Assembly (NCBI GenBank): GCA_003674045.1
Contig: PENC01000002.1
Coordinates: forward strand, 620,001 to 684,000
Direction: 5' to 3'
DNA length: 64,000 nt
DNA from: Streptomyces griseocarneus
Lineage (GTDB): Bacteria > Actinomycetota > Actinomycetes > Streptomycetales > Streptomycetaceae
Shown here piece after piece: positions 50,744-57,904 of this stretch. The notes under the pieces are model-generated. The model searched no databases. It saw only the letters and a program-made list of their open reading frames with translations, and was not told the DNA's origin. Every line of letters starts with the position of its first letter. Positions within the stretch are counted from its first letter, which is position 1. Both the position numbers and the translations under genes were made by a program.

Positions 50744-51103
50744 CTAGCCGGGCGGCCACTGGAGGGAGCGGCCGCCCAGGATGTGGGCGTGCGTGTGGAA
50801 GACGGTCTGGCCCGCGCCCGAGCCGGTGTTGAAGACGATCCGGAAGCCCGTCTTCTTGATGTCGTCCAGCTCGGCGATCTCCTCCGCGGCGCGCAGTATG
50901 TCCGCGGCGACCTGCGGCTCGGCGGCGGCCAGCGTGGCGGCGTCGGGGTAGTGGACCTTGGGGATCACCAGGACGTGCGTGGGCGCCTGGGGGTTGATGT
51001 CCCGGAAGGCGACGGTCGTGTCCGTCTCCCGGACGATCGTCGCCGGTACCTTCCCCGCGGCAATCTTGCAGAACAGGCAGTCCGCCTGCGGTTCTCCCGC
51101 CAC
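50744..51103 (-). CDS. HIT-family (HinT-like) nucleotide hydrolase
   Basis: This 119-residue HIT protein has the catalytic HTHAH triad near the C-terminus and an N-terminal CLFC that often binds zinc in this family. It is expected to hydrolyse adenosine phosphoramidates or related nucleotides; the physiological substrate is unknown. The GTG start has GGAGG about eight bases before it. It lies upstream of rnz on the same strand and is probably co-transcribed. Confidence 0.94.
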   Translation of the reverse strand: MAGEPQADCLFCKIAAGKVPATIVRETDTTVAFRDINPQAPTHVLVIPKVHYPDAATLAAAEPQVAADILRAAEEIAELDDIKKTGFRIVFNTGSGAGQTVFHTHAHILGGRSLQWPPG

Positions 51104-51171
51104 CGGTGGCTCCTCCGAGGTATGAGGTCTTAAAGGTTCGTCCGTGCTCTTCGGCTGCTACGCAGCGGATA

Positions 51172-52260
51172 TTACCCGGGCACTTTCCAGCGCTTCGTCC
51201 TGGCCGCGAACGCCATGCACGCGCCCAGGCCGCCCAGGGCACTGATGTTGAAGATGCCGAACAGCCACTGCGGGTCCAGACGGACCGTCAGGTCCAGCAC
51301 CGAGAACAGCGTGCACCACGCGGCGCCCAGGACGATCGCGCGCAGGGCCGCGCTGCGCTTCGGCAGCTGCGCGACGGGGCGCCGCAGCGGGGCCGGAATC
51401 CTGCGGCGGGCCCACAGGAGGCAGCCGGTCCAGAGCGCCGCCATCGCCGCAATGGCGAGGATCCGGGCCGACAGGGGTATCTCCGGCGGCAGGCCGCGGC
51501 CGGGCTCGGACGTGTCGGTGGCGACCATCGTGGCGACGGCCAGGACGAAGCACGCGAGGGCGGGCCAGCACGCGCGGCGCATCAGCTTGCGGGTGATGAG
51601 CTGGAGGTTGTGGTGGGCCGACCAGGAGTTCGGGTCGGCGGCGAGGGCCCCGGAGATGTCGCCGAGGGCCTGCCAGAGGTCGGCGTCCGGGTTCTCGGCG
51701 GCCAGGGCCGCGAGGTTGTTGCGGGCTCCGCCGTGGGTGGGGTCGAAGGCGAGCACCTGTCGCATGGCCTGCTCGCAGATGTCCTTGCGCCCCATCCCGT
51801 ACGCCGCGAAGTAGACCGCGAAGTGGGCGGAGGTCGTCTCCGGGCCCAGCCGGACCCCCTCCACGGCCGCCTCGTACGCCGCGACGAGGCCCTGATGGCC
51901 CGGCAGCGCCAGCAGTGCCTCGGACAGCACCACCCGGGGGACGGGCTCCTGCGGCAGCAGGCGGATGGCCTCGCGGGCCGCGCTCACGGCCTCGTCGGGC
52001 ATGCCCAGCGCCCGGTACGTCTCGCTCAGCCGCAGGTGGGCGTCCGCCTCGTCCGGGTTCGCCGCCAGCGCCTGCTCCGCGGCCTGCCGGGCGCCGGTCC
52101 AGTCCCTCGCCCGGAAACGGCAGAGGGACAGGCGCTCCAGGGCGCGGGAGTCGTCCGGCTGCGTGGCCAGGTACTGGGCCAGCATCTCCGCCGCCTGCTC
52201 GTAGCGGCCGAGCTCGATGAGGGCCATGGCGCGGGCCACGGGAGCCGCGGTGGTGGTCAC
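51172..52260 (-). CDS. TPR-repeat membrane protein
   Basis: This is a 362-residue protein. The first two thirds hold about six TPR helix pairs (ALIELGRYEQAAEMLAQYL, RARDWTGARQAAEQALAANP, LGMPDEAVSAAREAIRLLP and others). Three or four hydrophobic segments follow (WPALACFVLAVATMV, ILAIAAMAALWTGCLLW, LRAIVLGAAWCTLFSVL). The GTG start overlaps the stop of the AAA+ gene (GTGA). The two therefore probably act together: an ATPase with a TPR N-terminus and a membrane-anchored TPR partner. I know of no assigned function. Confidence 0.85.
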   Translation of the reverse strand: MTTTAAPVARAMALIELGRYEQAAEMLAQYLATQPDDSRALERLSLCRFRARDWTGARQAAEQALAANPDEADAHLRLSETYRALGMPDEAVSAAREAIRLLPQEPVPRVVLSEALLALPGHQGLVAAYEAAVEGVRLGPETTSAHFAVYFAAYGMGRKDICEQAMRQVLAFDPTHGGARNNLAALAAENPDADLWQALGDISGALAADPNSWSAHHNLQLITRKLMRRACWPALACFVLAVATMVATDTSEPGRGLPPEIPLSARILAIAAMAALWTGCLLWARRRIPAPLRRPVAQLPKRSAALRAIVLGAAWCTLFSVLDLTVRLDPQWLFGIFNISALGGLGACMAFAARTKRWKVPG

Positions 52261-53561
52261 AGCAGCTTCTTCCGCTTCAGGTACGCGAGCAGCTCGTCGT
52301 AGGAGCCGCCCTCGTTGGCGAACTGCGCCACGTTGCGGGCGGAGGCGAACCACGGGCCGGTGGACGGCCGGAGCTGGCCGAGCGCGCCCAGCAGGTCGGA
52401 CATCTCGATCATGCGGGCGCGGCCGGTGCGGATGGAGTCCAGCAGCGCGCGCTCGGCCGCCGACTCGCAGAGGTGCGCGAGGTCGGCGCCGGAGAAACCG
52501 TCGGTCCGCTTGGCCAGCTTGGCCAGGTCGATATTGGCGACGGGCCGGTCCTTGAGGTGGTGGTGGAGGATCGACTCGCGGGCGGGCGCGTCGGGCGGCA
52601 GCACGAGCAGCATCCGGTCGAGGCGGCCCGGCCTGCGCAGCGCGGTGTCGACGTCCCAGGGGTGGTTGGTGGCGGCGAGCACGAAGACGCCCTCGTTGGT
52701 GCCGTGGACGCCGTCGAGCTCGGTGAGGAGCTGGTTGACGGTGTTGCGCATGGCGCTGTTGCGGAGCTGGCTGCGCTTGGCGCCGAGCGCGTCGACCTCG
52801 TCGAGGAAGAGCACGCAGGGCGCGTTGCGGCGGGCGGTCTCGAAGAGCTCGCGCAGGTTGCGCTCGGAGTTGCCGATGTACATGTCGAGGACGTCGCTGA
52901 TGCTGACCGACATGAAGCGGGCGCCGAGCTCCCCCGCGACGGCGCGGGCGATGTAGGTCTTGCCGCAGCCGGGCGGGCCGTACAGCAGGAGCCCGCCGCG
53001 CAGGCTCTTGCCGTAGAGCTTGCGCAGCTCGGGGTTGCGCATGGGGGCGAGGAAGGCGGCCTCCAGCCGCTCCTTCACCTCGTGCATGCCGCCGACGTCC
53101 GCGAGCCGGACGGAGCCCGCCTCGACCTCCCACAGGGACGAGCCGTCGTCCTCGCCGCTGCCGTCGACGGTGAGCGGGAGATGCGGCTCCTGCGGCTCTT
53201 CTCCCTCTCCCTCCTGCGGCTGGACGAAGCGGGGCGGGATGACCTCGGAGAGCTCGTCCTCGGCGCGCGTCCAGTCGTACGAGGCCGCGGCCGTCGGCTG
53301 CGCGGGCACCTCGGCCACGGGCGCGGGGGCGGGCGCCTCCGGCACAGGAGCGGGCACCGGGGGCGCGACGGCGCGGGCTATCAGCGCCTGTGCCTCGGTG
53401 TTGCCGGGGTCGCGCTGCAATGCCGCCGCCACATGGGTGATGGCGTCCTGGCTGTGTCCGGCGTCGAGGAGGAGCTGGGCGAGGTGCAGGCGCAGGGGCA
53501 CGTCGTCGGGGGCGGCATCCACCGCGGCGCGCAGGCTCGTGAGGAGCGGTGACTCGGACAT
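52257..53561 (-). CDS. TPR-linked AAA+ ATPase (CDC48/FtsH-like module)
   Basis: This is a 434-residue protein. The N-terminus has a short TPR (LRLHLAQLLLDAGHSQDAITHVAAALQRDPGN), then a Pro/Ala-rich linker. One AAA+ module follows: Walker A GPPGCGKT, Walker B VLFLDEVDALG, sensor 1 LAATNHP and the arginine-finger helix ALRRPGRLDRMLL. A C-terminal lid ends the protein. It resembles Cdc48/VCP-like unfoldases but has one ring module and no protease domain. It is translationally coupled to the TPR membrane protein. The substrate is unknown. The ATG gives MSESPLLTSL. Confidence 0.88.
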   Translation of the reverse strand: MSESPLLTSLRAAVDAAPDDVPLRLHLAQLLLDAGHSQDAITHVAAALQRDPGNTEAQALIARAVAPPVPAPVPEAPAPAPVAEVPAQPTAAASYDWTRAEDELSEVIPPRFVQPQEGEGEEPQEPHLPLTVDGSGEDDGSSLWEVEAGSVRLADVGGMHEVKERLEAAFLAPMRNPELRKLYGKSLRGGLLLYGPPGCGKTYIARAVAGELGARFMSVSISDVLDMYIGNSERNLRELFETARRNAPCVLFLDEVDALGAKRSQLRNSAMRNTVNQLLTELDGVHGTNEGVFVLAATNHPWDVDTALRRPGRLDRMLLVLPPDAPARESILHHHLKDRPVANIDLAKLAKRTDGFSGADLAHLCESAAERALLDSIRTGRARMIEMSDLLGALGQLRPSTGPWFASARNVAQFANEGGSYDELLAYLKRKKLL

Positions 53562-53639
53562 GGCCCCAGAGTATGCGGGGGCTCCGACAGCACGTCGCAC
53601 CCGGGTCGGCGGCCCCGCTCCCGGGAGCGGGGCCGCGCG

Positions 53640-54254
53640 CTACTTGCCCTGGGGCGTCGGGCTGCAACTGGGCGACGGCGAGCCGTTCCCCGGCGAGGGC
53701 GAGTGGGACGGCGAGTGGGACGACGGCCCGTGCGAGGACGGCGAGCCCGACCCGTGGCCCGAACCCGAGCCCGAACCTGAGCCCGATCCTGACGGATGCC
53801 GCGACCCGCCCGACCCCGAGCAGTCCCCCAGCACCGTGACCGCGAACACCGTCTTCCCGTCGACCTTCGCCGTCAGCCGCCCCCGCACGCACGCGCCGTC
53901 GCCCTCGACCGCCGTGACGCGCCCGAACACGATGATCTTCTGGCCGCCGTTCGTCCGCCCTTCGCAGTCGACACCGACGGCCGTGACCGGGCGCGGCGAC
54001 CCCTTGTGATCGGTGCCGCCCCCCTCCTCCTTGCCGGTGCACGTCAGCCAGCGGACGTAGACGCCCTCATCCTTCAGCCGGTCCGTGGCACGTTTGCTGG
54101 TGGTGACGGATACGGTGATCGTGTCGAGCCCGCCCTCGGTCGGCTCGCAGCCGGTCAGGGCGAGTGCGGGGCCGCCGACGAGCACGGCCACCCCCGCCGC
54201 GTACAGCACCCGCCGACCTCGGCCCCGGCCCCGTATGCGCCTCAAAGCACCCAT
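53640..54254 (-). CDS. Lipoprotein with a Ser/Gly/Pro-rich tail (hypothetical)
   Basis: This is a 204-residue exported protein. A basic start and hydrophobic stretch end in ALALTGCEP, a lipobox. The middle part (about residues 45-145) contains four Cys. The last 55 residues are low-complexity: repeats of SG, then SPS and SHSP runs. This kind of tail is common in Streptomyces surface proteins and may span the peptidoglycan. No family is recognised. It is divergent from the glycan operon that starts at 54514. Confidence 0.8.
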   Translation of the reverse strand: MGALRRIRGRGRGRRVLYAAGVAVLVGGPALALTGCEPTEGGLDTITVSVTTSKRATDRLKDEGVYVRWLTCTGKEEGGGTDHKGSPRPVTAVGVDCEGRTNGGQKIIVFGRVTAVEGDGACVRGRLTAKVDGKTVFAVTVLGDCSGSGGSRHPSGSGSGSGSGSGHGSGSPSSHGPSSHSPSHSPSPGNGSPSPSCSPTPQGK

Positions 54255-54394
54255 AGAGGGAGCTTCCCACTCCGACGCGCCGTGCGGAAGTGGGGACGGG
54301 AAGGTGGCGAACCGTCAAATCCCTTGTACCGGCCATAAGTTCGGTAACACGGGATTTATCAGTTCCGTACCTGGGTTTCACTCGCCGCCCTTAA

Positions 54395-54414
54395 CCTCTC
54401 CTGCGGAGGAGAGG
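54395..54414 (+). promoter_or_regulatory. Hairpin in the leader region of the glycan operon
   Basis: CCTCTCC (54395-54401) and GGAGAGG (54408-54414) pair about 100 bases before the GT2 start. It could act as an RNA leader structure; no factor is implied. Confidence 0.4.
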
Positions 54415-54513
54415 CTCACGCGCACTGGGGAGTCGCGTGAGGGGACAGCATTTCGAAGAGCTTCTCCGGCACGGTCCGGAGGGGTTTCGGCAGAGGGTCC
54501 GAGGGGGGACTTC

Positions 54514-55770
54514 TTGCTCACGTCCGTGTTCGTCTGCGCCGTGTCCCTGGCGCTCTTCTGGATGGCCGCCTTCACCTTGTGGTGGCAGATGCACGCCTGG
54601 CGCACGCCCGAGACGCTCGCCGCGACGCGCTTCGAGGAGCCGTCGGGTGACAGCGCCCTGACGTTCTCGCTGCTGGTGCCCGCGCGGCACGAGCAGGCCG
54701 TGCTGGAACACACCGTCAAGCGGCTGCTGGAGTCCACGCACAGCCGCTTCGAGATCCTGGTGATCGTCGGCCACGACGACCCGGAGACGGCCGCCGTCGC
54801 GGAGCGCTGCGCGGCCGCCGCGCCCAACCGGGTACGGGTGATCGTGGACACCCACGCGAAGAAGAACAAGCCCAAGGCGCTCAACACGGCCCTGCCGTAC
54901 TGCCTGGGCCAGGTCGTCGGGGTCTTCGACGCCGAGGACCAGGTGCACCCGGAGCTCCTCGCGCACGTCGACCACGCCTTCCGCACCACGGGCGCGGACG
55001 TGGTGCAGGGCGGTGTCCAGCTGATCAACTTCCACTCCAGCTGGTACAGCCTGCGCAACTGCCTGGAGTACTTCTTCTGGTTCCGCAGCAGACTCCACCT
55101 GCACGCGCAGAAGGGCTTCATCCCGCTGGGCGGCAACACCGTCTTCGTCCGCACGGAGGTGCTGCGCGAGGCGCGCGGCTGGGACCCGAACTGCCTCGCC
55201 GAGGACTGCGACCTGGGCGTGCGGCTCTCCAGCCGGGGCAAGCGCGTGGTCGTCGCGTACGACTCAGAGATGGTCACCCGCGAGGAGACCCCGGACACCC
55301 TGATGAGCCTGCTGAAGCAGCGCACCCGCTGGAACCAGGGCTTCCTGCAGGTCTACCGGAAGCGCGACTGGTACCGCCTGCCCACCTTCCGGCAGCGGAT
55401 GCTCGCCCGCTACACCCTGATGACGCCCTTCATGCAGGCGTTCACCGGCCTGATCATCCCGGTGAACATCCTGGTGACGTTCCTGCTGCACGTCCCGGTC
55501 TACATCGCCGTGGTGACGTTCCTGCCCGCCGTCACCGCCTTCGTCACGTTCGTCTTCGAGATCGTCGGGCTGCACGACTTCGGTGTGCAGTACGGGCTCC
55601 ACGTACGCCTCCGGCACTACGTCAAGCTGATCGCCGGCGGGCCCTTCTACCAGCTGCTCCTGGCCGGGGCGGCGATCCGGGCGGTCTGGCGGGAGCAGCG
55701 CGGCCGCAACGAGTGGGAGCTGACCCAGCACATCGGCGCGCACCTCGCCCGAGAGGACGTCGCTTCGTGA
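54514..55770 (+). CDS. Family 2 glycosyltransferase (membrane, processive type)
   Basis: This is a 418-residue GT2 with one N-terminal membrane helix (LLTSVFVCAVSLALFWMAAF), a cytoplasmic catalytic domain and several C-terminal helices. The domain has FDAEDQ as the metal-binding acidic motif, ED in LAEDCDLGVRL and QRTRWNQG, the Q-x-x-R-W motif of processive enzymes such as cellulose, chitin and hyaluronan synthases. The TTG at 54514 is chosen because GGGGGG lies six bases upstream. The stop overlaps the GT39 start (GTGA). It is the first gene of a four-gene surface-glycan operon. Confidence 0.9.
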   Translation: MLTSVFVCAVSLALFWMAAFTLWWQMHAWRTPETLAATRFEEPSGDSALTFSLLVPARHEQAVLEHTVKRLLESTHSRFEILVIVGHDDPETAAVAERCAAAAPNRVRVIVDTHAKKNKPKALNTALPYCLGQVVGVFDAEDQVHPELLAHVDHAFRTTGADVVQGGVQLINFHSSWYSLRNCLEYFFWFRSRLHLHAQKGFIPLGGNTVFVRTEVLREARGWDPNCLAEDCDLGVRLSSRGKRVVVAYDSEMVTREETPDTLMSLLKQRTRWNQGFLQVYRKRDWYRLPTFRQRMLARYTLMTPFMQAFTGLIIPVNILVTFLLHVPVYIAVVTFLPAVTAFVTFVFEIVGLHDFGVQYGLHVRLRHYVKLIAGGPFYQLLLAGAAIRAVWREQRGRNEWELTQHIGAHLAREDVAS

Positions 55771-57428
55771 CACCCCTGGTGACGCCGGTGGCGTCCGGCC
55801 TGCCCACGACGTCGCTCCGGCCCGGCACCGGTGTGCCCCGCCGCCCGCCGGTGCCCGCGCGGGCGAGACGGGTGCAGCGGCTGCGCGAGTCCCCGGTCGA
55901 CCTGGCGCTGTGCGGGGTGCTGCTGGTCGGCATCATGGTGGTGCAGGGCTGGAACGTCACCGGCTATCCCACCCTCAGCGACGACGAGGGCACCTACCTG
56001 GCGCAGGCGTGGGCCGTGCAGAAGGGCCAGGGCCTCACCCACTACACGTACTGGTACGACCATCCGCCGCTGGGCTGGCTGCAGATCGCGGCGCTCACCT
56101 GGTTCCCGTCGCTCGTCTCGCCGGACGCGCTGTCGGTCGCGCCGATGCGCTGCGCGATGCTGCCGGTGTCGGCGGTGAGCGCGGTGCTGGTCTATGTGCT
56201 GGGGCGGCGGATCGGGCTCCAGCACTGGGCGGCGGGGCTGGCCATGGTGCTGTTCGGCCTGTCGCCGCTGTCGGTCGTGCTGCACCGGCAGATCTTCCTC
56301 GACAACATCGCCGTGATGTGGATGCTGCTGGCGTTCTGCCTGGCGGCCTCGCCGCGGCGGCATCTGTGGCACCACTTCGCGGCGGGTCTCGCCGCGGCCG
56401 TGGCCGTGCTGTCGAAGGAGACCATCCTGGTGGTGCTGCCCGCGCTGCTGCTGACGCTGTGGCGCCACAGCCACCGCGAGACACGGAAGTTCGCGCTGAC
56501 CGGCGCGATGATGTCCTGTCTGCTGGCGGGCCTGGTGTATCCGCTGTTCGCGCTGCTCAACCACGAGTTGTTCGCCGGGCCGGACCATGTGTCGCTGGCG
56601 GCGGGCATCAAGTACCAGATGAGCAGGGCGGGTACGGGCTTCCTGTTCGCCCGGCACTCGCCCGCTCACCAGGTGCTGTCGTCGTGGCTGTACTACGACT
56701 GTGTGCTGCCGGTGGGCGGGCTGGCGGCCGCGTTCGCGGTGCTGCTGTGCCTGCGGCGGTCGGTCACGGCCCGCGCGCTCGCCGGGCCCGCGGTGGCCAC
56801 GCTGATCCTGCTCGTCGTCGCCCTGCGGCCGTCGGGCTACCTCCCGGCGATGTACATCATCCAGGTCCTGCCGTTCCTGGCCCTGTGCCTGGCAGGGGTG
56901 CTGTCGGGGCTCGCCGTCGCGCTGCTGCGGACGCGCCCCGGCTTCCGCAGGCGCTGGTATCCGGCGCGCTGGGCGGCGGTGGTGCTGCTGGCCGCGGGGG
57001 TGTGCGCGTTCGCGGGCCCGCGCTGGTACGTCGGGGTGCGCGCGGCGGTGCGGGAGGACGTCACCGCACCGTACCGCGCGGCGACCGCGTGGCTGGAGGA
57101 CCGCGACAAGGCCCCCGACCCCGCGCACACGCGCGTGCTCGCCGACGACGCGATCTGGCTCGACCTGGTGCACGACGGCTACCGGCCCCGCACCGGGGTC
57201 ATCTGGTTCTACAAGGCCGACCTCGACCCGGCCGTGGCGAAGACACTGCCGCACGGGTGGCGGGACGTGGACTATGTCGTGGCCTCCCCCACCGTCCGCC
57301 GCGACGCGGTCGACCTGCCCCTGGTCAGGGCCGCGCTCGGCCACTCCGCGCCCGTGGCGGTCTTCGGCCGCGGCGAGGACCGTATCGAGATCCGTCGGGT
57401 GGACCGGGTGAAGGAGACCCTCCGGTGA
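55767..57428 (+). CDS. GT39/ArnT-like polyprenyl-phosphate glycosyltransferase
   Basis: This is a 553-residue polytopic membrane protein with about 11-12 helices. The first external loop has SDDEGTY, the acidic catalytic motif of PMT/ArnT-type (GT-C) enzymes, and YDHPPLGW follows. It should transfer a sugar from a polyprenyl phosphate on the outer face of the membrane. The C-terminal part (about residues 430-553) is soluble and outside. The GTG start overlaps the GT2 stop and its stop overlaps the GtrA start, so it is strictly co-translated. Confidence 0.9.
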   Translation: MTPLVTPVASGLPTTSLRPGTGVPRRPPVPARARRVQRLRESPVDLALCGVLLVGIMVVQGWNVTGYPTLSDDEGTYLAQAWAVQKGQGLTHYTYWYDHPPLGWLQIAALTWFPSLVSPDALSVAPMRCAMLPVSAVSAVLVYVLGRRIGLQHWAAGLAMVLFGLSPLSVVLHRQIFLDNIAVMWMLLAFCLAASPRRHLWHHFAAGLAAAVAVLSKETILVVLPALLLTLWRHSHRETRKFALTGAMMSCLLAGLVYPLFALLNHELFAGPDHVSLAAGIKYQMSRAGTGFLFARHSPAHQVLSSWLYYDCVLPVGGLAAAFAVLLCLRRSVTARALAGPAVATLILLVVALRPSGYLPAMYIIQVLPFLALCLAGVLSGLAVALLRTRPGFRRRWYPARWAAVVLLAAGVCAFAGPRWYVGVRAAVREDVTAPYRAATAWLEDRDKAPDPAHTRVLADDAIWLDLVHDGYRPRTGVIWFYKADLDPAVAKTLPHGWRDVDYVVASPTVRRDAVDLPLVRAALGHSAPVAVFGRGEDRIEIRRVDRVKETLR

Positions 57429-57904
57429 CGCTGTCCGGTACGGAGCCCGGTGCCGACACGGGCGAACTCGTCGAGGGGGCGCCCGCTCCCCCGCGCATGA
57501 ACCTGCCGCGCATGATCGGCTTCGGCCTGATCGGGGTGACCGGCATCCTGCCGAACCTGGCGGGCCTGTGGCTGCTGACGACTGCCGGGCTGCACTACCT
57601 GGCGGCGGAGATCGTGGCCAACCAGTTCGGCGTGCTGTGGAACTTCCTGCTGATCGAGATGCTGCTGTTCCGCGACCGCCGACGGCACCGGCACTGGGCG
57701 GACCGTGTGACGCGGTTCGCGCTGCTGGCCAACGCGGATCTGCTGCTGCGCATCCCGCTGATCGCGCTCCTGGTGACCACCCTCCGACTCGGGGCCCTGC
57801 CGGCCACGGCGGTGGCCCTGCTCATGACCTTCGTCCTGCGCTACGCGGCGACGGAGGCGCTCGTCTATCACCGCCGCCACGGCGGCGGAGAAAGGCCGTC
57901 TTGA
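57425..57904 (+). CDS. GtrA-family polyprenyl-phosphate-sugar flippase
   Basis: This is a 159-residue membrane protein of the GtrA family with four helices (MIGFGLIGVTGILPNLAGLW; FGVLWNFLLIEMLLF; LLIRIPL-type; TAVALLMTFVLRY). GtrA proteins move polyprenyl-linked monosaccharides across the membrane for GT-C enzymes. That role fits its position between a GT39 enzyme and an exported oxidase. The GTG overlaps the GT39 stop; its TGA overlaps the next ATG by one base. Confidence 0.9.
   Translation: MTLSGTEPGADTGELVEGAPAPPRMNLPRMIGFGLIGVTGILPNLAGLWLLTTAGLHYLAAEIVANQFGVLWNFLLIEMLLFRDRRRHRHWADRVTRFALLANADLLLRIPLIALLVTTLRLGALPATAVALLMTFVLRYAATEALVYHRRHGGGERPS

Noticed and set aside
57568..57903. Upstream extension of the copper radical oxidase frame
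   Set aside because: It is out of frame with gtrA, which has clear membrane helices; TGATG at 57902-57906 gives the natural start.
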